64,000 nucleotides of DNA, from assembly GCF_022539505.1 (NCBI RefSeq), contig NC_061509.1, positions 210,824,254 through 210,888,253 on the forward strand. The letters are read 5' to 3'. Shown piece by piece: positions 22,530 to 33,063 of the stretch. The DNA comes from Lolium rigidum (taxonomy: Eukaryota; Streptophyta; Magnoliopsida; Poales; Poaceae). The first letter of the stretch is position 1; every line of letters begins with the position of its first letter. The notes below the pieces were generated by a model. It worked only from the letters and a program-made list of their open reading frames with translations. It ran no database searches and was not told the origin of the DNA. A program made the translations under genes and the position numbers.

Positions 22530-23699
22530 ATGAGGCAGCGCCCGCTTCTGTTGCACCGGGCGGCGCTGGCCACGCTACTCTGCCTGTGCGCGCTCCCCGC
22601 CCCGGCGCGGTCCCAGAGCGCCTCCGCTAATCCCGCGCCGGCCAGCGTGCAGGGATTCAACTGCTCCGCCAACACCACGTACCCGTGCCAGGCCTACGCG
22701 CTCTACCGGGCGGCCTTCGGGGCGGACCTCTCGGCCGTCGGCGACCTCTTCGGCGTCAGCCGCTTCATGCTCGCGCACGCCAACAACCTGTCCACCTCCT
22801 CCGCGCCGGCCAGCGGGCAGCCGCTGCTCGTGCCGCTCCAGTGCGGCTGCCCCTCCGGGTCCCCCAACGCCTACGCGCCCACGCAGTACCAGATCAGCTC
22901 CGGCGACACCTTCTGGATCGTCTCCGTCACCAAGCTGCAGAACCTCACGCAGTACCAGGCCGTCGAGCGCGTCAACCCCACGCTGGTGCCCACCAAGCTC
23001 GAAGTCGGGGACATGGTCACCTTCCCCATCTTCTGCCAGTGCCCCGCCGACAACGCCACCGCGCTCGTCACCTACGTCATGCAGCAGGGCGACACCTACG
23101 CCTCCGTCGCCGCCGACTTCGCCGTCGACGCCCGGTCGCTCGTCGCGCTCAACGGGCCCGAGGGGGGCACCAAGGTGCTCTCCGAAATACTGGTGCCGCT
23201 TCGTCGGCAGGTGCCGCAGTGGCTTCCGCCAATCGTGACCCGCAACGACGTGTTGGCCACGCCCCCTGCGCCTTCCCCGCCGCCTTCCGCCACGCCCGCC
23301 CCAAGCGACGACCGGGGCGGGGTGGTCACCGGGCTGGCCGTCGGGTTGGGCGTCGTCGGCGGCCTTTGCTTGCTGCAGCTGCTGCTACTGGCCTGCCTAT
23401 GGAGACGGCTAAAGGCGAGTGGGCGGCGAGGGGAAGCCGTCGTGAGCGGCGAAGGCGGCAGGCCTGCCAAGAGCGCGTCCGGCGGCGTTGGAGGGGAGAA
23501 ATTCTTGGTCAGTGACATATCCGACTGGCTGGACAAGTATAGGGTGTTCAAGGTCGAGGAGCTGGAGCGCGGCACCGCGGGTTTCGACGACGCGCACCTC
23601 ATCCAGGGCAGCGTCTTCAAGGCCAACATCGGCGGCGAGGTCTTCGCCGTCAAAAAGATGAAGTGGGACGCCTGCGAAGAGCTCAAGATCCTGCAAAAG
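22530..23699 (+). CDS. LysM receptor-like kinase (LYK4/LYK5 type), exon 1
   Basis: 390 codons, phase 0, then a GT donor at 23700. Signal peptide about 1-29; Cys44 and Cys53, then CGC (105-107) and CQC (169-171), the Cys pattern separating three LysM domains (about 55-103, 118-165, 181-224). A Pro-rich stalk (245-260) and a transmembrane helix (about 264-290) follow, then the start of a kinase-like domain with FAVKKM (Lys375). The glycine-rich P-loop is missing: IQGSVFKANIGG stands in its place. LYK4/LYK5 proteins sit in the plasma membrane and take part in chitin perception with CERK1. That role is inferred from family. Exon 2 is 5.2 kb downstream (28871-29620). High GC (about 65-70%) is normal for a grass gene and stands out from the A/T-rich repeats. 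Confidence 0.92.
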
Positions 23700-23756
23700 G
23701 TGCGTGCGTTCCCTCACTGTCTGAATTACTTACTGTCGGAAACAAAACTGCTTTAA

Positions 23757-24100
23757 AGTTCTGCTCTGGAAGTGATTTTATTTTGCTCAGCAAATAAATC
23801 ATCAGACACTAATCGACGTTTGCCAGTCAAATGGTTCGTCCTCTAGAAACAAATTCGCAAAATCTGACGGGGACATTACAATTTAGAACGCTAGTGCTTG
23901 TAGATAGGTTAAACAAAAGAACCCACTCATGTATATTTGCCTAATGAATAATCAGGAAGTTAGCAGTATAGTTATATTCTATAGTCATGTTTGCATCTCA
24001 ATTTCTTTTTGTAAGGACATGGAGCTTGGGCTGGTTGAGTCCTCCGGAGTCTTGTTCCTGATCCTGATAATGACACGCCAGTTAGCAACCCTCTTCCTGT
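23757..24100 (+). repeat. Intron segment A1 (duplicated)
   Basis: Begins AGTTCTGCTCTGGAAGTGAT and ends near CCCTCTTCCTGTT. It is repeated directly at 26331-26670 and inverted at about 15440-15800. A T-run at 24101 marks the start of other inserted sequence. Confidence 0.85.
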
Positions 24101-24453
24101 TTTTTTTTTGGAGAGACTATGACAAACTTTGTTGATTAATATAAACCATTACTAGTAGTCTGCCGGATAAAATCTATGATAAGTGTATCGAAAAACGATG
24201 GAAACAAACTGATTAGCTGGGCGAGCTTAAGCATGTGCCGTAATACTACAATAATGATAAACATGGATAAAAGACACTGAAGCAAACTCAGAACCTAGTG
24301 TCTAGATGTCCTGAACCACCACTCCAACTTCGCTAAGATCAACCTCACAATTATTGAGTCGTTGGACCAACGAAAGGCAGTCCAATGGAACGATTAATTT
24401 GTCGAAACCTTCCGCCCCTGAACACATACCAATCTGGTTTCGGATCACGACCC
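24101..24453 (-). mobile_element. Possible retroposon 3' fragment in the intron
   Basis: A T-run (24101-24109) followed by GGAGAGACTATGACAAACTT and TTGATTAATATAAACC looks like the 3' end of a LINE or SINE on the minus strand. It interrupts the intron segment that continues in copy A2. No coding frame. Confidence 0.35.
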
Positions 24454-24740
24454 TTAGGCTGGTGCCAATGCACCGCCCCACTCCCGCCCCGCCACGTCAG
24501 CTTTTCTCTCACTCTCACCCCACTCTCACCCCACTCGTCAACGTACGCTATAGTCCCACTCTCACTTCTCTCTCCTCCACATCACCATTTCTTTTCCACA
24601 TTAAGTTATTTCACTCGATTTTGTTTAGACATTCAAAATAATGCAAGAAATTATTTTATTCAACTTAAAATGTTACCGATTACATAATAATTAATAAAAT
24701 TGCATAATAAATATTAAAAATTACATAATAAATAAACATT

Positions 24741-25803
24741 CTACTCTTCTTCCTCTTGTTCCTGCTCCTCCTCCTCTTCTTCCCCTTCTTCCAGACCAAG
24801 CTCTTGTTCCACCATCTTGATGGCCTTCGCATGTTTGCGCTTTTCTGCTTCGTTCATGTCGACGGTTGATCGGTCTTTCATTTTGTTCCACTGCTTGAAT
24901 AGCTTGGCCTTCACTAAACCCTTCATCATGGTACTCATCGCGAAGGATTTACTCCCTACCTCACTCGCTTGATGAGGTTTCCTTCCCCTTCCTCCTCGCC
25001 CTTACGTGCCGCGGCCTTGGCCCTATCGCGGCCCGTTGGACGCTCTTCCTCCGTGTCGCCTGTCGCCTCGCTAGAGCCTGTACTCACCGGAAGGTCCTAG
25101 ACGGCTTCTCTTGGAAGCCGGAGTCGGTTCCACTACCAGGACCATGTTGTCCTTTCCACTTCGCTTCATTTTTTACAGCATTCCACCGAGTGGTGCTTTC
25201 GAACGGCTGAGTCACTCTTTTGTCATTCGCGTACCTCTCCATTGCCGCCTTCATGACCATATCATCGTCCGCTCCACTCGACGCATATTTGTTTCTTGGA
25301 TGTGGTATGCATTGAACGAGGACACCTCCTTGTTGTAGGCGTTCCAATGATCCTTCAGCTCGCTTCGAGGTCCGATGACGGGAAGGATCCGAGGTAGAGT
25401 TGAAGGTTGCGGCTATCCGACCCCAAAAACTAGTGCCGGTCTTGCAATTACCGGCAGCGAGTCCTTGGAGTTAAAAAGCCAAGCATTTACCTACCCCCGA
25501 AATAGATATTGTTAGTGAAAAATCCTAGCAAGAACCAATAAATAATGCAATAAATATGTGATGGGTTTGGAAAGTACCAGTTTTTCCTCTTCCCGGAGGA
25601 GGAGGGTATGAACCATATGGCCCCGGAGGTGGAGCGTATGGCCCCGGAGGAGGTGTGCCGGAGGGGTATAAAACTCTGGGAAGCGGCGAAGAACCGGCAT
25701 TGGTGCGACGATGTGTCGGAGAGAGACCATCTAGGTCTATTGGTGACCCGTCGCTCATCAGATCCGTGAACGTGGTGAAATCTGGTGGAGTCCAACCGGA
25801 CAT
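24741..25803 (-). pseudogene. Harbinger ORF1: Myb/SANT-like protein remnant
   Basis: The start MSGWTPPDFTTFTDLM at 25803 lies about 80 bases after a minus-strand TATA box (CTATAAATA, about 25881-25889). A Pro/Gly-rich N-terminus follows, then a likely GT...AG intron of about 70-90 bases (near 25580-25490), then a SANT-like region (RIAATFNSTSDPSRHRT, NKYASSGADDDMVMKAAMER, WNAVKNEAKWKGQHGPGSG). It ends in a basic/acidic tail (NEAEKRKHAKAIKMVEQELG, poly-Glu), like plant Harbinger-associated Myb-like proteins. Frameshifts within the SANT region make it non-functional. Such proteins help the transposase bind the element ends (family knowledge). Confidence 0.7.
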
Positions 25804-25969
25804 GGTGGAGAAGATTTGAGAGAGGGAAGGTGATGAATGGAGATGAAATGGGTGTGGAGTGAGTGAAACATATGGGGGGTATTTATAGGGTGGAGCTGAA
25901 ATTTTGAACCAGCAACGGCTAGCTGACGTGGACCAATCGCGTCGCGCCACGTCAACTAGCCGTTGCCAC

Positions 25970-26270
25970 TGCCGCCCCACTCCCGCCCCACTAACGCCCG
26001 CTAACGCCCCACTCCCGCCCGCATCCCGCCCGTCTCTCGCCCGGCTCCCGCCCCGCTCCCGCCCGCGTCGCTCTCGCCCACGCCGCCATCGCGTCGCCCC
26101 GCCTCCCGCCCCGCTCCCGCCTCACCCCCGCCGCCAACGCGGGCGCCAGCCGGGCGGGAGCGGGCGCCACCGCCGGGCGCCCCCGCCGGCGCCCCCCACT
26201 CCCGTCCCGCCCGCCTCCCGCCCCTCTCCCGCCCCGTCGCCGCCGATACCGTCCCGCCTCCAGCCTCCAA
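25970..26270. repeat. C-rich degenerate tandem repeats
   Basis: Irregular 6-12-base units such as CCCGCCCCACTC and GCTCCCGCC run up to the right end of the Harbinger element. A smaller version is near its left end (24470-24540). Open frames here are low-complexity artefacts. Confidence 0.8.
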
Positions 26271-26330
26271 TGGCACCAGCCTTATTCTCATTCAGCTTGA
26301 AGGGGGGAAGAGAGCTGCATCAACAGCAAT

Positions 26331-26945
26331 AGTTCTGCTCTGGAAGTGATTTTTTTTGCTAACCAGAGAAATCAACACTAATCGACGTATGCCAGTCAAA
26401 TGGCTCGTCCACGACAAAGTCGCAAAGTCTGATGGGGACACTAAACCTTTTTAGGACGCTAGTGCTTGCAGATAGGTTAAACAAAAGAACCCACTTATGT
26501 ACATTGCCTAATGAATAATCATGAACTTAGCAGTATAGTTATTCTATAGTCATGTTTGCGTCTCAATTTTTTTGTAAGGACATGAGGCTTGGGCTGATTG
26601 AGTCCTGGGGAGTCTTGTTCCTGATCCTGATAATGACATTAAGCGATTCACCAACCCTCTTCCTGTTGGCGTGTACTAATAGTATTTTTAAAACTGAACA
26701 ACTGAACTCTATCTGCAATAACCATGCCAGTGAAGTTAGGAATTATTTTTGGACATGTCACGATGCAAGTGTCGTCAGATACATTGAGTTGGTTCTGCAG
26801 GGCCCACTGTTTGGTTGGCACTTGGGATCTAGGCATGAGAAAAATCCAATTGGATACGAACCACGAATCATCATCGTGATATTAGAGTATTTGTTTTTTT
26901 CCACTTGACAACATAAGTTTCTTTCTTTGTTCCACTTGACAACGG
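26331..26945 (+). repeat. Intron segment A2 (duplicated, longer)
   Basis: 26331-26670 repeats A1. 26670-26945 continues into sequence found only in the inverted pseudogene copy (14990-15440). This copy seems closest to the original intron; A1 is cut short. Confidence 0.8.
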
Positions 26946-26959
26946 TCAGAGATGAAGAA

Positions 26960-27720
26960 CTACTAGCTTGTATAAACCTCAACCTAGCGGCAGGGCCGGG
27001 GAGGAAGGCCGTGTTGCGGAACACTCCTATTTGTTTCCTTCCAAATCCTCTACATGGCGTATATGAATGCGCCACTAGCTTCTCTTCTCCTCTCCTTTCG
27101 TAGGGCTGCGATCAAACCCTCCCACCATGTGTTTATGCTTCTCCTAGCCGGGGGGTGAAGAGTCGTCCTGCACCGCGATGAATAGGATCATCCCAGAAGC
27201 AGGTGTTGGACCGTCTCCTGGTGGATCATGCACAACTTGCAAATAGGATTATGCGGCCACTCCTAGACCTCCAAGTTGTCGGCATGTACCTTACACAAAG
27301 CCAACCAAAAATGGTACTTCAGCTCTACCTGTGCCATACAAAGCTTGTCTGTTTGAAATGGAGCGCATGATCCGGAGGATTGGCAATGATACACTGAAGC
27401 CGTCTAGTATATCCCACATGCCGTCCATCTCCATGTGATTGAATCTGGCCTAGGCTCCAGAGCGACACCCCGCAAGATGGTTCATAATTTGAAGAACTAT
27501 GATAGTTGATCTGGCATCGGCAAATAGACAAGAACCTTCATCCAGTTTCTATTGGTGAGCTCTTTTTTAGACCGTCCTGCTTTTGCGAGTTGCGATGGTG
27601 AACAACTCCGGGAATTGCAACTTCAGGGCTCCTCTTGGCAACCATCGGTCATGACATGGTAAGTTGTTGGAAATTAGGTTGGCAACTTTGGTGTTACTGT
27701 CACCGAAATGCCCGATCTGG
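26960..27720 (-). pseudogene. LINE fragment (after-RT zinc region), degraded
   Basis: Minus-strand translation in shifting frames gives pieces typical of the region downstream of reverse transcriptase in plant L1 elements (CKLCMIHQETVQHLL, WWEGLIAALRKERR, WKETN). Several stops and shifts. No ends found. Confidence 0.5.
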
Positions 27721-27940
27721 TTTTCAAAAGATAACCATGTGAGATCTAATATTAAATCCCTGGACTACATGAAGTCAAAGGTGAAGACGAAACGATAAAC
27801 AAAGCTTGGAATACAAAACAATTTTATCCCCGAAAATCATGTATTAATGTGATGATACCATGTTGTTGTCTAGCAATTCAAATTGATGTTTACGGTTGTA
27901 CCTAGTCTCTTGATATTTTTTCTGCATGCCACCGCCAGTC

Positions 27941-28106
27941 GGATTGAGCTTCAGTGACTTTGCCATCCCACAAAGTCACTGACTTTGTGTCACTTACAAG
28001 TGGGGTCAGGTGGAATCCTTCATTATGTGGGCCCCACGTGGCCCCACTTGTAAGTGACACAAAGTCAGTGACTTTGTAGGATGGCAAAGTCACTGAAGCT
28101 CAATCC
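27941..28106. mobile_element. Hairpin MITE (Mutator-like, 9-base TSD)
   Basis: Two 65-base arms (27941-28005 and 28042-28106) are inverted copies with a single mismatch, around a 36-base loop. Flanks CCGCCAGTC (27932-27940) and CCGCCAGCC (28107-28115) agree at 8 of 9 bases, which suits Mutator-type MITEs. It lies in the LYK intron, so the primary transcript would contain a long near-perfect hairpin. Confidence 0.82.
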
Positions 28107-28397
28107 CCGCCAGCCTAGCTAACTTTCTACATGGATACTAGAAAGAGACTCGGAAAAGACCGTGGGGGAGTTCCGTTTCAACAATGGCTGCTGCCGCAAC
28201 AGCTGACACGATGGGGGCATTGCATTGACCAGCTCACGTCTGTGTATCTAGCTGCGATCAGTCAAGCTAGAAGATAAGGACGCGTACGGAGAAAACAACA
28301 ATAAATCAAACTAAGGTCAAACTGTAATCCAATCAGTGTATAACTATGTTTTTTTTAGAAGTGTGTATAACTATGTAGGTGTGCTACAATCCGAAAA

Positions 28398-28748
28398 GGT
28401 GCTTTGGCACCCGAGCTCCATGGAGCCCTTTAAAAAATGAAAACTAAAATTTAAAGTATCAAAAAATTCAAAACAAATATCTTGATGCAGTTAAGTATGT
28501 ACACTACGATCGTGCAAGTTTTCAATTTGAAGTAATTTGTATTATAGGCTCAGAAAGAAAGACAAATTGGACAAATTTTAGAAGATCCATAAGTTGCACT
28601 TCCGGCTTCCATATATGCATTTTTGTAAGGTATTTCGTATTAAAAAATTACACGTGGGTAGAATAAATCATTAACTACATTATATTCTTTTTAAAAAATT
28701 GAATTTTTGAAGTTTTGACAAACGAGCTCCATAGGTTCCAAATGGCAC
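28398..28748. mobile_element. Possible MITE with imperfect ends
   Basis: Ends share GAGCTCCAT in inverted orientation (GGCACCCGAGCTCCAT and GAGCTCCATAGGTTCC). The A/T-rich inside has no gene. Weak inverted repeats and no certain target duplication. Confidence 0.4.
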
Positions 28749-28870
28749 ACTCTACTACGATCAGCTTATTATGGTTAGAACGTAGAACTATCAACTCTGA
28801 GCAAGTTTATCAGTAGTTAGAAATCACATGACATGATTTTCTTAATTTTTACAACCTGTGGCTCATTCAG

Positions 28871-29620
28871 GTGAACCACAGCAACCTGGTGAAGCTGGAG
28901 GGGTTCTGCATCAACTCGCCGACGGGCGACTGCTACCTGGTGTATGAGTACGTGGAGAACGGGTCACTGGACCTGTGCCTCCGGGACCGCGCCCGCGCAC
29001 GGCGGCTGGACTGGCGCGCGCGCCTCCACGTCGCCCTCGACCTCGCCCACGGCCTCCAGTACATCCACGAGCACACCTGGCCACGCGTCGTGCACAAGGA
29101 CATCAAGAGTAGCAACGTCCTCCTCGACGCCGGCATGCACGCCAAGATCGCCAACTTTGGGCTCGCCAAGACCGGCCACAACGCCGTCACCACCCACATC
29201 GTTGGCACGCAGGGGTACATCGCTCCCGAGTACCTCGTCGATGGCCTCGTCACCACCAAGATGGACGTGTTCGCCTACGGCGTTGTCTTGCTGGAGCTGG
29301 TGTCCGGCCGTGAGGCCGCCGGCGACGGCGGCGATCTGCTGTTGGCCGACGCAGAGGAGAGGGTGTTCCGTGGCCGAGAGGAGAGGATGGAGGCGCGGGC
29401 CGCAGCGTGGATGGACCCTGCGCTCGCAGAGCAGAGCTGCCCTCCCGGGAGCGTGGCGGCCGTGATGAGCGTGGCCAGGGCATGCCTGCAGCGGGACCCG
29501 TCTAAGCGGCCGAGCATGGTGGACGTGGCCTACACTCTCTCCAGGGCGGACGAGTACTTCGCCGACTACTCCGGCGAAAGCGTGTCCGCGGATGGTAGCG
29601 GTGAGATCGCCGCGCGGTGA
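28871..29620 (+). CDS. LysM receptor-like kinase (LYK4/LYK5 type), exon 2
   Basis: 249 codons plus stop; with exon 1 a 639-residue protein. It carries the rest of the kinase-like domain: VNHSNLVKLEGFC, YLVYEYVENGSL, catalytic loop HKDIKSSN (Asp467 kept; HRD is HKD), APE box, MDVFAYGVVLLELVSG, and a C-terminal lobe ending CLQRDPSKRPSM. The metal-binding DFG is replaced by NFG (Asn485), and with no P-loop the protein is probably catalytically dead, as reported for LYK4/LYK5 relatives. The frame is open throughout and the splice junction agrees. The start given by the acceptor is a GTG Val codon inside the gene, not a translation start. Confidence 0.92.
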   Translation: MNHSNLVKLEGFCINSPTGDCYLVYEYVENGSLDLCLRDRARARRLDWRARLHVALDLAHGLQYIHEHTWPRVVHKDIKSSNVLLDAGMHAKIANFGLAKTGHNAVTTHIVGTQGYIAPEYLVDGLVTTKMDVFAYGVVLLELVSGREAAGDGGDLLLADAEERVFRGREERMEARAAAWMDPALAEQSCPPGSVAAVMSVARACLQRDPSKRPSMVDVAYTLSRADEYFADYSGESVSADGSGEIAAR

Positions 29621-29656
29621 ATCATACTTTTGTAGCATGGTTAATTTTCAATTGGC

Positions 29657-29769
29657 TTACGTCGAACTCTCTGTTTAATATTAGTTATCACTTATTAGAA
29701 TATATATAGACACAGTTTATGTATAGTTACATCTGAATCTGTGATAACGAATATGGAACGGAGGGAGTA
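29657..29769. mobile_element. Stowaway remnant
   Basis: Right end GGAACGGAGGGAG followed by TA is the Stowaway terminus. Internal GTTATCAC...GTGATAAC forms the inverted part. The left end is decayed. It lies just after the LYK stop codon and could be in its 3' UTR. Confidence 0.55.
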
Positions 29770-30424
29770 AATGCAAAGGTAGGTACTGGTAAACATAGTA
29801 CGAATAGTGTATAGGATAGGAGTAGCTAATAACGGGGAATTCTGGAGGCTAGTGAGATTATCAATTTATCATGTGCCCCGTTGTAGCAAAATTCCGTAAA
29901 GCAAGATGAGTAGAGAATAAAGTAGGAGTAGCAATTTTTAGCTTTGATCAGGTCTACCCAACTCCATTCATGCACTCTAGACAGTGGTGGATCCATGACT
30001 TCAGGCTGCCAAGATGACAACAGCTATAAACACACACATAGCAAAATGATTCGGAGATTGTGTTCATTTGTAATGGAGTTAATTGTCCATAGCGTGAGTA
30101 GGAGGCCTGCTGAGGCACAGCTGACCTATATATGTGCTCCACTGCTCCCCATAGATCAGGGAGGTGAGCATGGAGGGCAGGGAAAGGGCCGACGAGGCGA
30201 CGATATCACAGAGCTTTGCTTGTTTTTCGCGGGTCAGAGAGGTGTGTAGTATTCATATTAGTCATTTGGAATGAAAGTTATTAGAAATATATAATCTATA
30301 ATTTCTAAGTAGGAGCAACCAACTAAAATTATTCCATGCAAGCATGTCATCATCAAGTGCAACCTCAGCCCGTTTACGTTATGTGCGTTCAGTCGTGTTC
30401 AGTTGCTTTTCTCGCATGGTTCGA
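29770..30424. other. Unassigned intergenic sequence
   Basis: A/T-rich, no frame over 101 codons and no domain recognised. Confidence 0.4.
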
Positions 30425-32690
30425 TTTTTTTAGATCAACAGGGAGAACCTCTCCGGTTCCATTGATAAAATCAACGAAACCAACATTGGCCAGAGGTTCA
30501 AGTTATTAAAAAATAGAGTATTTGGAACAATAGTTGCCGCAAAGTAGCTGAAACAAGACAAAAGCTAGACCAAAATATGAAAAGTAACTCTAGAGGCTGA
30601 GGATTTTCTTTCAGCAGGCGGCGATATGCAGAAGAAATGCGGGCCGATGCCTCCAGTGTTGAGGTGGGAGTAGACCTCGTTCCGATCGGCGCCTTCTTCT
30701 TTGCTGTCAGGGAGGATGGGCAAGAACCCTGGCAAGGCTGTCCTTCATTCAACCACTCTGAATTCTGAAGTTTGCTGACAACTCCTTCGATGCATGCTCG
30801 CAGAAGCGATCGACGAGAGGGAGCATCAAGTCCTTGAAGATGATCTTCCACCTTCTGATCGAAAGTAGAATCATCCGAAGAATCCGGTGCAAATGAAGCC
30901 AAGGTTTCCCATTAAAGATCATCTCATTACTAAATTTCCAAAAGCAGCAAAGTGTGGTAGCACAGACAGAATTAAGGATTGGGTGTTTTTTATTTGCAAC
31001 CCAGAACCTGGCAATAGATAAATAATTCTACCCTAGTTGAATGTTAAAAAAATTAGTGGCAATGTGCCAAATTTTCCTAGCCACAATGCATTGGAAGAAA
31101 AGATGATCAATACTTTAATCTTCAGAGCAGAAGATGCAACATACAAGTTTATTCATGTTCCTCTTAAGTAAATTGTCTCTAGTCATGAGTTTGTTATGAG
31201 ACATTAACCAAAGGAATCTAGGGGGTCATTCCTTTGACTCGTACTGATGGGAAGTTTTTTACTCCACGAGAAATGGAACAAAAAGTTGCCGAATTGGCCT
31301 ATTTCTTGCGCGTACCTATTGAAGTATTTTGAGTACCCATTTTTTTTTTGAACTGAATTGAATGAAGAATAATTGGAAGAAGAAAAGTTTTCTCAACATA
31401 GAGAGGAAGTCCCCTCGAAATTGGATTTGTTATTGTAAGGGTATTTTTAAGTATTTATCTAAAGAAAGGAACAAATGAGGATAAGAGAAAATTGTTTTTA
31501 ATTTATTTTAATTTATTTTGTCCAAGTGAGATATATTCCATACTATACTATTCTTCCATTTTCATCCGAAAGGTCTTTTTTTTATTCTATTTCACTATTT
31601 CACTCCATCTAGATCTAAGAAAGAACCCAATGAAATTCCACTAATATACAAAAAAGAAGAGAAGAATAGATACAGGGTATAAAACCTTGCTATAGAGTTT
31701 TTGCTTCAAAAAAAAAAGACATATCATATGGAGTGTACTGTGGAGGTATGATAAGTTGCCAAACAGTAGGAATGTAAATAGGAGTAACCCCACCAAAATT
31801 AATAATAGCATATAGAGACCTAGTATAATAGTCCCGAGAAGATTCATATTGCCAAATTAAGGAATTACACTCATCTGAATATAAAATACTAGAGACAATC
31901 CCTTCCAGTTCATACCTTTGTTGCATTAAAGGAACTGGGGAATTTCTTCTAAAAGAGAGCATCAGAGTAGAGCCATTCCATATTTGGCAATGGTTTTATT
32001 ATGTTCATTGCAAATTACATATAACTAAAAAATTGCACAGCTAAAGGGGAGGTACCAAACCAGGTGTCCTCCCAGAACCCAACCTTTCTGCCATCCCCGA
32101 CCTTCCATCTATATCCAAATTTAACACTTTCAACAACCCACATCACTCCTTTCCAGAACTGGGAAACCCCAGTTGTGGAACTATAGAAAATGTTGGGATT
32201 GTATGTGTTGTACCCACAAGGGTCTTCCAAAGTTTTCCATCATCTTTGAAATACCTTTTTATCCAGGATCTAAGGAGCCAGAGGTTAACATTAGCTAAGT
32301 CTGGAATACCCAGCCCTCCAAACTCTTTTTTTGTAGACTAATTTCCAATTTGCTAAATAGAGTTTCATGTGCCCTTCAAAGTCATTTCACAAGCAATTGA
32401 CCATTTGAGTGTTTATGATATCTAAGGCCCACTTCGGAAATTTTATAAAGGTGATCGGATAAATAGGTATGCTAGCAAGGCAGGCTTTAATGAGGGTTAA
32501 CCTGGCAGCATAGGAAAGTAGTTTACCCCTCCAACCAACAATTCTCATCAAATTTTATCTATAAGGGGTTTCATGTCTTCCCTTCCGAGCTTATATAGTG
32601 GAGAGGAATACCTAAGTACTTAATTGGGAATTTGCCTACATCACACCCAATGATGTTGACATATGTTTTTAACACAGGCCTAGGCTGAGC
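30425..32690 (-). pseudogene. L1-like LINE, 5'-truncated, split by chloroplast DNA
   Basis: Minus strand, 3' tail at 30425 (T-run on plus). From 32690 downwards the translation gives the C-terminal part of reverse transcriptase (GWRGKLLSYAARLTLIKACL, IPDLANVNLWLLRSW) and then FWKGVMWVVESVKFGYRWKV and VGFWEDTWFGTSPLAVQF. The cysteine-rich region after RT follows (LWLMSHNKLMTRDNLLKRNM, CCIFCSED, IDHLFFQCIVARKIWH). Frames are broken many times. It is interrupted at 31221-31712 by plastid-derived sequence, with LINE protein resuming on the other side after a small loss. Confidence 0.82.
31221..31712 (+). pseudogene. ycf4: Nuclear insertion of chloroplast DNA: 3' end of ycf4 and spacer
   Basis: Plus strand at 31224-31332 encodes the C-terminus of plastid Ycf4 (photosystem I assembly factor): [20 protein letters not shown] and on to [14 protein letters not shown], then TGA. 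The A/T-rich sequence that follows (to about 31700) fits the ycf4-cemA spacer of grass plastid genomes. Only the last ~36 codons are present, with no start, so it cannot function in the nucleus. It is bounded on both sides by LINE sequence. The right border at an A-run (31708-31718) is uncertain by a few bases. Confidence 0.85.
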
Positions 32691-33063
32691 ACATGAGTAT
32701 TGTGTAGATCGGAAGCCGTTTACCTAGCTTGCCTACGCACTGTGGACTCATGTCTGCTCCTAGCGGATCGCGTGGGAGCTTCTCAATCGGCATGAGTAAA
32801 GATGGTTGTTCTCGGATCTCTCTCGCGCCAAGACGAAGATCTTCCTTATGCATGTTCGTCCGGATTTTGGCTAGATGTTGAGTTTCGGAAGGCTTCGCTG
32901 GCAAATGTAACAGTGCTCGTTCCTGGAGTTTGCTGGTTTGGGAGGTATTCGATCGTGCGCACCCATGCTTTTATTCCAACCGTTTGTTTCTCAAGGGAGC
33001 GACGCGAAGCTCTGTTCTGTGTTGCCAGCACATGACATTCTAGTCCCTAGTGCATCAGAGGCG
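32691..33063. other. Unassigned sequence left of the CACTA element
   Basis: Probably the 5' continuation of the retroposon whose 3' end is at 34746, since the CACTA element interrupts it. No domain recognised. Confidence 0.35.

Larger units (their letters stand above)
24457..26281 (-). mobile_element. PIF/Harbinger element (non-autonomous), TSD TTA
   Basis: Inverted ends GGCTGGTGCCAATG (left) and, read inward from the right, GGCTGGTGCCATTG: 13 of 14 bases match. TTA flanks it at 24454-24456 and 26282-26284, the 3-base duplication typical of PIF/Harbinger. It encodes a broken Myb/SANT-like ORF on the minus strand. No DDE transposase is present. The right 300 bases (25970-26270) are C-rich tandem repeats of CCCGCC-type units. 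Confidence 0.88.
23700..28870 (+). other. Intron 1 of the LysM receptor gene
   Basis: GT at 23700-23701 and AG at 28869-28870 with a T-rich tract before the acceptor. Both flanking codons stay in phase 0 and the kinase domain continues across the join (KILQK to VNHSNLVKLEGFC). The intron holds a repeated piece of itself, a Harbinger element, LINE debris and at least two MITEs. Confidence 0.88.

Noticed and set aside
22685..23515. 276-codon frame overlapping LYK exon 1.
   Set aside because: Shadow frame of a GC-rich gene; Arg/Ala-rich with no domain.
25904..26332. 142-codon Pro/Arg-rich frame.
   Set aside because: C-rich tandem repeats at the Harbinger end, no coding signal.
28964..29638. 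224-codon minus-strand frame opposite LYK exon 2.
   Set aside because: GC-rich shadow of the kinase exon.
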